Source: Burkholderia paludis
Lineage (GTDB): Bacteria > Pseudomonadota > Gammaproteobacteria > Burkholderiales > Burkholderiaceae
Direction: 5' to 3'
Assembly (NCBI RefSeq): GCF_000732615.1
Contig: NZ_JPGL01000076.1
Location: 1-46,581, forward strand
DNA length: 46,581 nucleotides
Shown in pieces: positions 15,450-23,945 of the stretch. The notes under the pieces are model-generated. The model was given only the letters and a program-made list of their open reading frames with translations. It was not told the origin of the DNA and did no database searches. Position numbers and translations under genes: made by a program. How positions within the stretch are numbered: the stretch's first letter is position 1; every line of letters begins with the position of its first letter.

Positions 15450-16595
15450 ATGAAAAAAACCCTGATCGTCACCGCGTTGTCGGGTGTATTCGTTACGGCA
15501 GCCCATGCCCAAAGCAGCGTGACGCTGTACGGCTTGATCGATGCAGGCATCACCTATACGAACAATCAGGGCGGCCACAGCGCCTGGCAGGAAACCAGCG
15601 GGTCGGTCAACGGCAGCCGCTGGGGCTTGCGCGGCACCGAAGATCTCGGCGGCGGCCTGAAAGCGATCTTCACGCTGGAGAATGGTTTCGGCATCAACAA
15701 CGGCGCGCTGAAGCAGAGCGGCCGCGAATTCGGCCGGCAAGCGTTTGTCGGCCTCGCACAAGACACCTACGGCTCGCTGACGCTCGGCCGGCAGTACGAC
15801 AGCGTCGTCGACTACCTCGGGCCGCTGTCGCTGACCGGTACGCAATACGGCGGCACGCAGTTCGCTCACCCGTTCGACAACGACAACCTGAACAACTCGT
15901 TCCGGATCAACAACGCGGTCAAGTACCAGAGCGCGAACTACGGCGGCCTCAAGTTCGGTGCGTTGTACGGGTTCTCGAATTCGACGTCGTTCGCGAACAA
16001 CCGTGCGTATAGCGGCGGCGTGTCGTACAGCTACATGGGCTTCAACTTCGCCGCGGCCTACTTGCAGCTGAACAGCGACGTGAATGCGCTCGCGCAGGCG
16101 GCGACCGATCCGGGCGCGGTGACCGGCGAGTGGACGTTCGCATCGCACGTGCAGCGTACCTGGGGCGGCGGCCTGAATTACGGGTTCGGCCCCGCCACGG
16201 TCGGCTTCGTCTTCACGCAGACGCGCCTGACCGGCATCCGCGCGATCAGCGCAGGGCAGTCCGGCGTCTCCGGCGGCATCACGGGCCTCGGCGGCACCGC
16301 GCGCTTCAGCAACTACGAAATCAACGGCCGCTACGCGCTGACGCCGGCCGTGTCGCTCGCCGGCTCCTACACGTACACGCAGGGCCGCCTGGCCGGCGAC
16401 AAGCCGACCTGGCACCAGTTCAACCTGCAAGCCGACTATGCGCTGTCGAAGCGCACCGACGTCTACCTGCAGGGCGAATTCCAGAAGGTCAACAGCGACG
16501 GCCTCGACCTCGGCGCCAACATCAACGGGCTGGGCGCCGCCTCATCGACCAACAAGCAGATCGCGGTCACGGCCGGCCTGCGCCATCGCTTCTGA
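15450..16595 (+). CDS. Gram-negative porin (OmpC-like, Porin_4 type)
   Basis: A 381-residue outer-membrane general porin. The 20-residue signal peptide ends TAAHA, and the mature protein opens QSSVTLYGLIDAG, the hallmark of betaproteobacterial trimeric porins. Characteristic segments follow: GSRWGLRGTEDLGGGLKAIF, GRQAFVGL and GSLTLGRQYD. It ends in the barrel-assembly signal GLRHRF with a terminal Phe. It should form a 16-stranded barrel for passive diffusion of small solutes. ATG 15450 follows GGAGACAG. A terminator follows. Confidence 0.96.
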   Translation: MKKTLIVTALSGVFVTAAHAQSSVTLYGLIDAGITYTNNQGGHSAWQETSGSVNGSRWGLRGTEDLGGGLKAIFTLENGFGINNGALKQSGREFGRQAFVGLAQDTYGSLTLGRQYDSVVDYLGPLSLTGTQYGGTQFAHPFDNDNLNNSFRINNAVKYQSANYGGLKFGALYGFSNSTSFANNRAYSGGVSYSYMGFNFAAAYLQLNSDVNALAQAATDPGAVTGEWTFASHVQRTWGGGLNYGFGPATVGFVFTQTRLTGIRAISAGQSGVSGGITGLGGTARFSNYEINGRYALTPAVSLAGSYTYTQGRLAGDKPTWHQFNLQADYALSKRTDVYLQGEFQKVNSDGLDLGANINGLGAASSTNKQIAVTAGLRHRF

Positions 16596-16628
16596 GCGAC
16601 CGGTACATTCACCGCACGCCGGACGACG

Positions 16629-16652
16629 AAGCGCCCCTTGCAGGGCGCTTTT
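16629..16652 (+). terminator. Terminator after the porin gene
   Basis: AAGCGCCC and GGGCGCTT form an 8-bp stem around a 6-nt loop, running into TTTTCC. It lies between the convergent porin and greB genes. Confidence 0.85.
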
Positions 16653-16678
16653 CCTTTGCCGCACCCACCCGACGCCGT

Positions 16679-17239
16679 TCAGGCGTTGCCCGACGCCGGG
16701 TAGCGGACGTCGAGCACGTCGATCGGCTGCGGGCCTGCCGGCGTCATCAGCATGACGGTGTCGCCGATCTTCGCCTTGATCAGCGCACGCGCGACCGGCG
16801 AAATCCAGCTGACGCAACCGTGGTCGAGATCGACTTCGTCGATCCCGACGATCGTGATCGTGTGATCCTCGCCGTCCGGCGTCTCGTAATCGACCGTCGC
16901 GCCGAAAAACACCTGGTCGACATTTTCCTGCCGGCTCGCGTCGACGACCTCGGCGAGATCGAGCCGCTTCGTCAGGAAGCGGATGCGGCGATCGATCTCG
17001 CGAAGCCGCCGCTTGCCGTAGATGTAGTCGCCATTCTCCGACCGGTCGCCGTTCGACGCGGCCCACGACACGAGCCGCACCACCTCCGGACGCTCGACGT
17101 CGATCAGGTTCAGCAGTTCGTCCCGCAGCCGCTTGTGCCCGGCCGGCGTGATGTAGTTCTTCGCGCCTGCCGGGATCGCGGGCTGGGCCTGGTCGAGATC
17201 GTCGTCGCCGTCCGACTCTTTGACAAACGCCTTGTTCAT
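16679..17239 (-). CDS. greB: Transcription elongation factor GreB
   Basis: A 186-residue Gre factor that enters the RNA polymerase secondary channel and stimulates cleavage of backtracked RNA. The N-terminal coiled coil carries the acidic tip in SNGDRSENGDY, and the C-terminal FKBP-like domain ends at ARALIKAKIGDTVMLMTPAG. The GreB type is suggested by YIYGKRRLREIDRRIRFL. It has an extra N-terminal acidic stretch of about 25 residues (KESDGDDDLDQ) compared with E. coli GreB. It is transcribed toward the porin gene and divergent from the tRNA-Arg array. Confidence 0.95.
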   Translation of the reverse strand: MNKAFVKESDGDDDLDQAQPAIPAGAKNYITPAGHKRLRDELLNLIDVERPEVVRLVSWAASNGDRSENGDYIYGKRRLREIDRRIRFLTKRLDLAEVVDASRQENVDQVFFGATVDYETPDGEDHTITIVGIDEVDLDHGCVSWISPVARALIKAKIGDTVMLMTPAGPQPIDVLDVRYPASGNA

Positions 17240-17351
17240 GGTGCAGATTCAATACAGGGATGTTCGATGCTCCAAGGGTACACGATGGGCCCCCTGGTCA
17301 GGCTGTGTCGAACAATTCGCGAATAAGGCTTCCCTTTTCAAACAACCCTGC

Positions 17352-17357
17352 TATAAT
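17352..17357 (+). promoter_or_regulatory. -10 box of the tRNA-Arg array (TATAAT)
   Basis: A consensus TATAAT ends 13 bp before the first tRNA-Arg. The best -35 is a poor TTCCCT at 17330-17335 (spacer 16). The box is outside the repeated unit, so only the first copy has it. Confidence 0.65.
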
Positions 17358-17370
17358 CCCTCTTCTGCGT

Positions 17371-17447
17371 GCGGCTGTAGCTCAGTTGGATAGAGTACTT
17401 GGCTACGAACCAAGGGGTCGTGGGTTCGAATCCTGCCAGCCGCGCCA
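17371..17447 (+). tRNA. tRNA-Arg (anticodon ACG), copy 1
   Basis: A 77-nt tRNA. GCGGCTG pairs fully with CAGCCGC; discriminator G and CCA are encoded. The anticodon loop CTACGAA gives ACG, to be deaminated to ICG by TadA and read CGU, CGC and CGA. It is the first of four identical copies. Confidence 0.98.
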
Positions 17448-17513
17448 CTTTTTTCGAGGGCCTTCCGAATCGAAGGCCCTTTCAGTTCGAAGTAGTCGTG
17501 TTTTGTTTTGCGT

Positions 17514-17590
17514 GCGGCTGTAGCTCAGTTGGATAGAGTACTTGGCTACGAACCAAGGGGTCGTGGGTTCGAATCCTGCCAGCCGCGCCA
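17514..17590 (+). tRNA. tRNA-Arg (anticodon ACG), copy 2
   Basis: Identical in all 77 positions to copy 1 and offset by exactly 143 bp. The 66-bp spacer before it contains a GGGCCTTC/GAAGGCCC hairpin with a short T-run. Confidence 0.98.
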
Positions 17591-17656
17591 CTTTTTTCGA
17601 GGGCCTTCCGAATCGAAGGCCCTTTCAGTTCGAAGTAGTCGTGTTTTGTTTTGCGT

Positions 17657-17733
17657 GCGGCTGTAGCTCAGTTGGATAGAGTACTTGGCTACGAACCAAG
17701 GGGTCGTGGGTTCGAATCCTGCCAGCCGCGCCA
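17657..17733 (+). tRNA. tRNA-Arg (anticodon ACG), copy 3
   Basis: Identical to copies 1 and 2, with the same 66-bp spacer on both sides. Confidence 0.98.
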
Positions 17734-17799
17734 CTTTTTTCGAGGGCCTTCCGAATCGAAGGCCCTTTCAGTTCGAAGTAGTCGTGTTTTGTTTTGCGT

Positions 17800-17876
17800 G
17801 CGGCTGTAGCTCAGTTGGATAGAGTACTTGGCTACGAACCAAGGGGTCGTGGGTTCGAATCCTGCCAGCCGCGCCA
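17800..17876 (+). tRNA. tRNA-Arg (anticodon ACG), copy 4
   Basis: Identical to the other copies. It is followed by a different, stronger terminator, which marks the end of the array. Confidence 0.98.
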
Positions 17877-17879
17877 CCT

Positions 17880-17911
17880 TAAAAGGGCTTTCCTCCGGGA
17901 AAGCCCTTTTT
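17880..17911 (+). terminator. Terminator after the tRNA-Arg array
   Basis: AAAGGGCTTTCC and GGAAAGCCCTTT form a long stem around a short loop, ending in a run of T. It starts 4 bp after the last CCA. Confidence 0.93.
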
Positions 17912-18013
17912 CTTTTCCGCCTCGCTTTCCCCCTCCCCCGGCAAGATCGTGCGCGCCTTTCTCCGCAAGAACGGCCGCCGCGCCGCCCCTTCGCCGTTTC
18001 CCGCCGCACAAAG

Positions 18014-18038
18014 AAAAACGGCGGCCATTGGCCGCCGT
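18014..18038 (-). terminator. Terminator after spoT
   Basis: CGGCGGCC (18019-18026) and GGCCGCCG (18030-18037) form an 8-bp stem around ATT. On the minus strand it runs into TTTTTC. It lies 30 bp beyond the spoT stop. Confidence 0.88.
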
Positions 18039-18068
18039 CGCTCGATCATCCGCCCGCCCGGGCAGGCA

Positions 18069-20435
18069 TCAATAATCCTGCCGCTCGCGCTCGATCCGCA
18101 TGCCGCCATCGTGGCGCGCATGCGCGCCGTCGTCGGTCGAGCGCTCGCGCATGATCCGCATCACGTCCGGATTGGTTCGCACGCGCCGCATCACGTTCGC
18201 GAGATGCACTCGGTCGCTGACCTGGATCACGAAGCGCAGCACCGTCGATTCGTGCGTCAGATCCTCGTCCATCGCGATATGGACGATGTTCGCATCGGCC
18301 GACGTGATGTCCGCCGCCACGCGCGCAAAGATGCCCTTCGTGTTCTTCACGAGTGCCTTCACGGCGACATCGAACAGGCGACCCGGCTGCGGCGCCCACT
18401 CGACGTCGATCCAGCGCCCCGGATCGCGGCGATGGATACGCTGCGCCACGCGGCAATCGGTCGTATGAATCGCCATGCCCAGGCCGATCCCGATGTAGCC
18501 CATGATCGCATCGCCCGGAATCGGCCGGCAGCACGCGGACAACTGCACCGACATCCCTTCGGTGCCGGTAATCACGACCGGCGGCGCATGATGCGCGGCA
18601 TGCCGCTCGGATTTCGGCAGATCGTCGTCCGCATCGCGGCCGCTCATCAGCACCTCGATGCGCTTGGCCATCACAGCGGCCACGCGACGGCCGAGGCCGA
18701 TGTCCGCGAAGATTTCCTGACGGCTCTTGTTGCCCGTCCACTGCACGAGCTTTTCCCACACTTCCGGCTCGACATCGGCCAGCGCGAGGCCGTAACCCTT
18801 CAGGCTCTGGTCTACCAGCCGCTCGCCAAGCTGCACGGACTCGTTCAGCCGCATCGTCTTCAGGTAGTGGCGAATCGCCGAGCGCGCCTTGCCGGTCCGC
18901 ACGAAGCCGAGCCACGCCGGGTTCGGCTTCGAATACGGCGCGGTGATCACCTCGACGATGTCGCCGCTCTTCAGCTCGGTGCGCAGCGGCAGCAATTCGT
19001 TGTTGATCTTCACGGCCACGCACTGGTTGCCGAGATCGCTGTGGATCGAATACGCGAAATCGAGCGCCGTCGCGCCGCGCGGCAGCGCCATGATCTTCGA
19101 CTTCGGCGTGAACACGTAGACCGCGTCGGGGAACAGGTCGATCTTCACGTGTTCGAGGAATTCGCTCGAATCGCCGGCCTCGCTCTGGATGTCGAGCAGC
19201 GACTTCAGCCACTGGTGCGCGCGCTTCTGCACGTCGCTGAGATCCGCGCCGCCGTTCTTGTACAGCCAGTGCGCGGCAACTCCGGCCTCGGCGATCTCGT
19301 GCATCTTGCGCGTGCGCACCTGGAACTCGATCGGCGCACCGAACGGGCCGACGAGCGTCGTGTGCAGCGACTGATAGCCGTTGATCTTCGGGATCGCGAT
19401 GTAGTCCTTGAACTTGCCGGGCACGGGCTTGTACAGCGCATGCAGCGCACCGATGCACGTGTAGCAGTCGAGCGGGCTGTCGACGACGACGCGGAAGCCG
19501 TACACGTCGAGCACCTGCGAGAACGACAGCTGCTTGTCGCGCATCTTCCGGTAGACGCTGTAGATGGTTTTCTCGCGGCCCGTGATCTCGGCGTCGATCT
19601 TCGCATCGGCCATCGCGCGCTGCGCGGCCTCGAGGATCTTGCTGATCACCTCGCGGCGATTGCCGCGCGCGGCCTTCACGGCCTTCTCGAGCGTCGCGTA
19701 GCGATGCGGGTTGAAATTCGCGAAGCTCATGTCCTGCAGCTCGCGATACGTGTTGTTCAACCCGAGGCGGTGCGCGATCGGCGCGTAGATATCGAGCGTT
19801 TCCCGTGCGACCCGGCGGCGCTTTTCCATCGGCACCGCGCCGAGCGTGCGCATGTTGTGCAGGCGGTCGGCGAGCTTGACGAGAATGACGCGCACGTCGC
19901 GCGCCATCGCGAGCAGCATCTTGCGGAAGTTCTCCGCCTGCGCTTCCTCGCGGCTGCGGAACTCCATCTTGTCGAGCTTCGACAGGCCGTCGACCAGTTC
20001 GGCGACCTTCGGGCCGAACCGTTCGGCCAGCTCGCTCTTGGTCACGCCCTGGTCTTCCATCACGTCGTGCAGGAGCGCAGCCATGACGGCCTGCGCGTCG
20101 AGCTTCCAGCCGGCGCAGATTTCCGCGACGGCGACAGGATGAGTGATATAGGGTTCGCCGCTCTGGCGATATTGACCGAGGTGGGCTTCGTCGCTGAAGT
20201 GGAACGCCGCCTTGACCTCTTTGATCTCTTCCGGAGGGAGGTACTCGGCAAGCGCGGCCGTCAGTTTCGCGATCGAAACGACGCCGTGCTTGCGAGGCTG
20301 CTCCGGCGTGGCGGTCGGACCGAACAGATGCCTGAAGGACTGTTCGAGGACCGCGTCGATGTACTGGCGCGCAGGCGACTGGGCCGTGGCTTCGGTGGTC
20401 GAATCCGCGGAGGCGGACGATGGGGTGGTGCTCAT
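18069..20435 (-). CDS. spoT: Bifunctional (p)ppGpp synthetase/hydrolase SpoT
   Basis: A 788-residue long RelA/SpoT homologue that makes and degrades (p)ppGpp, the stringent-response alarmone. The N-terminal HD hydrolase domain keeps its metal motif HDVMED from His123, so hydrolysis should be active, unlike in RelA. The synthetase domain follows (VYGFRVVVDSPLDCYTCIGALH ... IPKINGYQSLHTTL), then TGS (VYVFTPKSKIMALPRGATALDF), helical and C-terminal ACT domains. An N-terminal extension of about 45 residues is rich in Ser, Thr and Ala. It is the last gene of the yicC-gmk-rpoZ-spoT run, 63 bp after rpoZ, the same order as rpoZ-spoT in E. coli. Confidence 0.96.
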   Translation of the reverse strand: MSTTPSSASADSTTEATAQSPARQYIDAVLEQSFRHLFGPTATPEQPRKHGVVSIAKLTAALAEYLPPEEIKEVKAAFHFSDEAHLGQYRQSGEPYITHPVAVAEICAGWKLDAQAVMAALLHDVMEDQGVTKSELAERFGPKVAELVDGLSKLDKMEFRSREEAQAENFRKMLLAMARDVRVILVKLADRLHNMRTLGAVPMEKRRRVARETLDIYAPIAHRLGLNNTYRELQDMSFANFNPHRYATLEKAVKAARGNRREVISKILEAAQRAMADAKIDAEITGREKTIYSVYRKMRDKQLSFSQVLDVYGFRVVVDSPLDCYTCIGALHALYKPVPGKFKDYIAIPKINGYQSLHTTLVGPFGAPIEFQVRTRKMHEIAEAGVAAHWLYKNGGADLSDVQKRAHQWLKSLLDIQSEAGDSSEFLEHVKIDLFPDAVYVFTPKSKIMALPRGATALDFAYSIHSDLGNQCVAVKINNELLPLRTELKSGDIVEVITAPYSKPNPAWLGFVRTGKARSAIRHYLKTMRLNESVQLGERLVDQSLKGYGLALADVEPEVWEKLVQWTGNKSRQEIFADIGLGRRVAAVMAKRIEVLMSGRDADDDLPKSERHAAHHAPPVVITGTEGMSVQLSACCRPIPGDAIMGYIGIGLGMAIHTTDCRVAQRIHRRDPGRWIDVEWAPQPGRLFDVAVKALVKNTKGIFARVAADITSADANIVHIAMDEDLTHESTVLRFVIQVSDRVHLANVMRRVRTNPDVMRIMRERSTDDGAHARHDGGMRIERERQDY

Positions 20436-20498
20436 ATTCGCCTCCAGGTCGAGTCGTTGCGCGCGTGGATTACATGGCTGGAACGGGCCGGATGCGCG

Positions 20499-20702
20499 TT
20501 ACACCGGCACCTTCTTCAGCATCTCGACACCGACCTGACCGGCGGCGATTTCGCGCAGCGCGACGACGGTCGGCTTGTCGCGGCTTTCGATCTTCGGCGT
20601 ATGGCCTTGCGCGAGCTGCCGCGCGCGATAGGTGGCGGCGAGCGCCAGTTCGAAGCGGTTCGGGATTTGCTTCAGGCAGTCTTCGACGGTAATGCGAGCC
20701 AT
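20499..20702 (-). CDS. rpoZ: RNA polymerase omega subunit
   Basis: A 67-residue omega subunit, which helps assemble the beta' subunit and forms part of the ppGpp site 1 on RNA polymerase. The sequence [20 protein letters not shown] and the Arg-rich helix [10 protein letters not shown] are typical. It lies 58 bp after gmk and 63 bp before spoT, so ppGpp enzyme and target subunit are cotranscribed. Confidence 0.98.
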
Positions 20703-20760
20703 GTTGGTAATTCCTTCTGAATATAGTCCCTATTCTACCTTATGTCCCTCGTCCCCCGCG

Positions 20761-21444
20761 TCATTCCGCGTGGGGCAGATGGATGCCGAGCTCGATGAAC
20801 AGCTCCGTGTGTCGCGCGTACTGCGAAGCAAAGCGCAGGCGCGTGGCCGCGACGATGCATTCGAGCTCCGCGAGCGCCCGCTCGAAATTCTCGTTGATCA
20901 CCACGTATTCCGCTTCCGACGCGTGCGCGATCTCGCTGCCGGCGGCCAGCAGGCGCCGCGTGATCACGTTCGGCTCGTCCTGGCCGCGCTTCTTCAGGCG
21001 CTCCTCGAGCGCGTCGAGCGACGGCGGCAGGATAAAGATGCCGACCGCGTTGCGGAACTGCTTCTTCACCTGCAACGCGCCCTGCCAGTCGATCTCGAGC
21101 AGCACGTCGTGGCCGCTCTTCATCTGCTCCTCGATCCAGACGCGCGACGTGCCGTAGTAGTTGCCGTGCACTTCCGCGCTTTCGAGGAATTCGTGCGCCG
21201 CATGGCGTGCGCGGAAATCGTCGACCGTCGTGAAGTGATAGTGCTGGCCGTCCTGTTCGCCCGGACGCGGCTTGCGCGTCGTGTACGAGATCGACAGGCA
21301 GATGTCGCTGTCCTTCGACAGCAGCGCATTCACGAGCGTCGACTTGCCGGCGCCCGACGGCGCGACGACCATGAAAAGGTTGCCGGGATAGACGCCGCCG
21401 TGCAGCGAATGCGACGCGTGGACGTCGCGGTTGGATTCCGTCAT
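20761..21444 (-). CDS. gmk: Guanylate kinase
   Basis: A 227-residue enzyme phosphorylating GMP (and dGMP) to GDP with ATP. The P-loop APSGAGKST lies at about 28-36; the GMP-binding segment SISYTTRKPRPGE and the HGNYYGTS loop are conserved. An N-terminal extension of about 20 residues precedes the core. It starts 6 bp after yicC, so translation is probably coupled. Guanylate kinase is a known ppGpp target in many bacteria, fitting the operon with spoT. Confidence 0.98.
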   Translation of the reverse strand: MTESNRDVHASHSLHGGVYPGNLFMVVAPSGAGKSTLVNALLSKDSDICLSISYTTRKPRPGEQDGQHYHFTTVDDFRARHAAHEFLESAEVHGNYYGTSRVWIEEQMKSGHDVLLEIDWQGALQVKKQFRNAVGIFILPPSLDALEERLKKRGQDEPNVITRRLLAAGSEIAHASEAEYVVINENFERALAELECIVAATRLRFASQYARHTELFIELGIHLPHAE

Positions 21445-21450
21445 GTTGCT

Positions 21451-22374
21451 TTACTCCAGGTTTTGCACTTGCTCGCGCATCTGCTCGATCAGCAGCTTGA
21501 GCGCCATCGACGCGTCGGCCAGTTCCTTCGCCGCCGCCTTCGAGCCGAGCGTGTTCGCTTCGCGATTCAGTTCCTGCATCATGAAGTCGAGACGCTTGCC
21601 GACGCGGCCGCCCTTCTCGATCACATGGCGCGTTTCGTTCAGGTGCGCGGTGAGCCGCGACAGCTCTTCCGCGATGTCGATCCGGATCCCGTACATCGTC
21701 ACTTCCTGACGGATGCGCTCCGCGGCTTCCTCGCGCGTCACGATCGGCGCGCTGCCTTCGGGCGCCGCGATGCCGAGCGCCTCCTGCAGCCGCTCGACGA
21801 TCTTCTGCTGATGCTTCGCGATCAGCTCCGGCACGAGCGGCGTGATGCGCGCGACGATGGCTTCCATCTCGGCAACGTTCGACAGCAGCATCGTCGCCAG
21901 TTGCGCGCCTTCGCGCGAACGCACGACGACGAGCTCGCCGATCGCTTCCTTGCCGCATGCGAGCACCGCGTCGCGGATCGCTTCCGCCGACACGCCGCTC
22001 TCGGCCAGCACGCCGGGCCAGCGCAGGATCTCGCCCGCGCGCAGGCGGCCGACGCCCGGGAACGTGTCGAGCACCGAGCGCTCGAGTTCGGCAAGCTGGC
22101 CCAGCGCCGACTGGTTCAGCGCGCCCGCGCCGATGCTCTGCTCGCCGCGCTGCAGGTTGATGCGAACGTCGACCTTGCCGCGCGACAGCTTGTTCATCAG
22201 CATTTCACGCAGGGCGGGTTCGCACGCCCGCACGTCGTCCGGCATCCGGAAATTCAGGTCGAGGAAGCGCGAGTTCACGGTGCGCAGTTCGACCGACACG
22301 CTGGTGCCTCCGTTGCCGGTGGCCGTCACGAGTTCGCGCGTCGCGCTCGCGTAGCCCGTCATGCTGTAGATCAT
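21451..22374 (-). CDS. yicC: YicC family endoribonuclease
   Basis: A 307-residue YicC/YloC protein. The N-terminus MIYSMTGYASATRE and the C-terminus KLLIEQMREQVQNLE are signatures of the family, whose E. coli member is an endoribonuclease linked to decay of the RyhB small RNA. ATG 22374 is chosen because it begins the conserved MIYSMTGY. It is the first gene of the yicC-gmk-rpoZ-spoT operon and divergent from rph (173-bp gap). Confidence 0.95.
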   Translation of the reverse strand: MIYSMTGYASATRELVTATGNGGTSVSVELRTVNSRFLDLNFRMPDDVRACEPALREMLMNKLSRGKVDVRINLQRGEQSIGAGALNQSALGQLAELERSVLDTFPGVGRLRAGEILRWPGVLAESGVSAEAIRDAVLACGKEAIGELVVVRSREGAQLATMLLSNVAEMEAIVARITPLVPELIAKHQQKIVERLQEALGIAAPEGSAPIVTREEAAERIRQEVTMYGIRIDIAEELSRLTAHLNETRHVIEKGGRVGKRLDFMMQELNREANTLGSKAAAKELADASMALKLLIEQMREQVQNLE

Positions 22375-22511
22375 GGTTCGTCTCGCCGTCTGGGTGCCCT
22401 TGCGGGCGGGGATATGTCGAGGCGCCCGGCGCATCGGAAAGCGCGGGGCGGGAAGCGCGCATTATCCCATTTTTGCGGGCCGCCCCGCCGGGCAGGCCCG
22501 CCGTTCGGCGC

Positions 22512-22517
22512 TAGAAT
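22512..22517 (+). promoter_or_regulatory. Probable -10 box of the rph operon (TAGAAT)
   Basis: TAGAAT lies 31 bp before the rph start, at the right distance for a short leader. No good -35 is seen at 16-18 bp. Confidence 0.4.
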
Positions 22518-22547
22518 CGGGGTTTCCTCTCGTTTCGCGATTCCAAC

Positions 22548-23288
22548 ATGACGTCCTCCCTGTCCCGCCCGAGCGGCCGCCGCGCCGACGAACTGCGCAA
22601 GGTCGCCCTCACGCGCCACTACACGAAACATGCCGAAGGCTCCGTGCTGGTCGAATTCGGCGACACCAAGGTGCTCTGCACCGCGAGCGTCGCCGAGCGC
22701 GTGCCCGAGTTCCTGCGCGAGCGCGGGCAAGGCTGGCTGACCGCCGAGTACGGCATGCTGCCGCGCGCGACGCATACGCGCAGCGATCGCGAAGCCGCGC
22801 GCGGCAAGCAGACCGGCCGCACGCAGGAAATTCAGCGCCTGATCGGCCGCGCGCTGCGCGCGGTGTTCGACCTCGAGGCGCTCGGCCCGCGCACGATCCA
22901 CATCGACTGCGACGTGATCCAGGCCGACGGCGGCACGCGCACGGCGAGCATCACCGGCGCATTCGTCGCCGCGCACGACGCCGTGTCGACGCTGATCGCG
23001 GCCGGCAAGCTCACGCGCTCGCCGATCACCGACCACGTCGCCGCGATCTCGGTCGGCGTGTACGAAGGCGCACCGGTGCTCGATCTCGATTACGCGGAAG
23101 ATTCGCGCTGCGACACCGACATGAACGTCGTGATGACGGGCGCCGGCGGCTTCGTCGAAGTCCAGGGCACGGCGGAAGGCGCGGCGTTCTCGCGCGCCGA
23201 GATGAACGCGCTGCTCGACCTCGCGCAAGGCGGGATCGGCGCGCTCGTCCAGCTCCAGAAAGACGTGCTGGGTGCCGGACATGCCTGA
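22548..23288 (+). CDS. rph: Ribonuclease PH
   Basis: A 246-residue phosphorolytic 3'-5' exoribonuclease that trims tRNA 3' ends. It has the family features RPSGRRADELR near the N-terminus, VLCTASV, the phosphate-binding TRSDREAARGKQTGRTQEIQ region, and IDCDVIQADGGTRTASITGA. Length is standard. It is the first gene of rph-rdgB-hemW; its stop overlaps the rdgB start by 8 bp. Unlike the truncated gene of E. coli K-12 MG1655, it looks intact. Confidence 0.97.
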   Translation: MTSSLSRPSGRRADELRKVALTRHYTKHAEGSVLVEFGDTKVLCTASVAERVPEFLRERGQGWLTAEYGMLPRATHTRSDREAARGKQTGRTQEIQRLIGRALRAVFDLEALGPRTIHIDCDVIQADGGTRTASITGAFVAAHDAVSTLIAAGKLTRSPITDHVAAISVGVYEGAPVLDLDYAEDSRCDTDMNVVMTGAGGFVEVQGTAEGAAFSRAEMNALLDLAQGGIGALVQLQKDVLGAGHA

Positions 23289-23907
23289 CGACCGCACCAT
23301 CGCGCCGCTGTCGCGCATCGTTCTCGCGTCGAACAACGCCGGCAAGCTGCGCGAATTCGCCGCGCTGTTCTCGACGGTCGGCATCGAGATCGTCCCGCAG
23401 GGCGACCTGGCGGTGCCCGAGGCGGAAGAGCCGTTCGGCACGTTCATCGAGAACGCGCTGACGAAGGCGCGTCACGCGTCGCGGCTCACCGGGCTGCCGG
23501 CGATCGCCGACGATTCGGGCCTGTGCGTGCGCGTGCTGCGCGGCGCGCCGGGCGTCTATTCGGCACGCTACGCGCAGCGCGCCGGCCGCGACAAGGGCGA
23601 CGCGGCGAACAACGCGTATCTCGTCGAGCAACTGCACGGCGTCGACGACCGGCGCGCATACTATTGCTGCGTGCTCGCGCTGGTGCGCCACGCGGACGAC
23701 CCCGAGCCGCTGTTCGCCGAAGGACGCTGGTCGGGCGAGATCGTCGACACGCCGCGCGGCGAGCACGGATTCGGCTACGACCCGTATTTCTACCTGCCGT
23801 CGCTCGGCGCGACGGCCGCCGAACTCGAGCCGGCCGTGAAGAACACGCACAGCCATCGCGCGCTGGCGTTGAAAGCGCTGCTCGCGCGGCTCGCGGAGGA
23901 AGCATGA
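23281..23907 (+). CDS. rdgB: RdgB/HAM1 dITP/XTP pyrophosphatase
   Basis: A 208-residue enzyme hydrolysing non-canonical purine triphosphates (dITP, XTP) to monophosphates, keeping them out of DNA and RNA. The substrate motif SNNAGK lies at 17-22 and the acidic metal site ADDSGL at 76-81; EHGFGYDPYF and the C-terminal SHRALALKAL are also conserved. ATG 23281 is chosen; a GTG at 23272 would add three residues. It overlaps rph by 8 bp, so translation is probably coupled. Confidence 0.96.
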   Translation: MPDDRTIAPLSRIVLASNNAGKLREFAALFSTVGIEIVPQGDLAVPEAEEPFGTFIENALTKARHASRLTGLPAIADDSGLCVRVLRGAPGVYSARYAQRAGRDKGDAANNAYLVEQLHGVDDRRAYYCCVLALVRHADDPEPLFAEGRWSGEIVDTPRGEHGFGYDPYFYLPSLGATAAELEPAVKNTHSHRALALKALLARLAEEA

Positions 23908-23945
23908 GCGTGCCCGATACCCGTTCGCCGCCGGAGGCCGCATGA
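23904..23945 (+). CDS. 13-codon micro-ORF bridging rdgB and hemW
   Basis: ATG 23904 overlaps the rdgB stop, and the TGA at 23943-23945 overlaps the hemW ATG 23942, so the short frame (MSVPDTRSPPEAA) joins the two by stop-start overlaps. It may keep ribosomes moving through the 34-bp gap. It may equally be chance; no function is claimed for the peptide. Confidence 0.25.
   Translation: MSVPDTRSPPEAA

Larger units (their letters stand above)
17371..17799 (+). repeat. Perfect 143-bp tandem repeat, three full units plus a fourth tRNA
   Basis: Each unit is a 77-bp tRNA-Arg and a 66-bp spacer. By reading, units 17371-17513, 17514-17656 and 17657-17799 show no differences, including in the non-coding spacer. 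The fourth tRNA (17800-17876) has a different downstream sequence. Identity of the spacers means recent duplication or ongoing gene conversion. Confidence 0.95.

Noticed and set aside
15203..15553. 116-residue minus-strand frame upstream of the porin
   Set aside because: Overlaps the porin start, no ribosome site, no recognisable feature.
17371..17876. CRISPR-like array from the regular 143-bp repeats
   Set aside because: The repeated unit is a whole tRNA plus identical spacer; CRISPR spacers would differ and repeats would be short.
17403..18009. Repeated 62-106 residue minus-strand frames containing GWQDSNPRPLGS
   Set aside because: Antisense reading of the four tRNA-Arg genes. This peptide pattern is a well-known artefact of tRNA loci.
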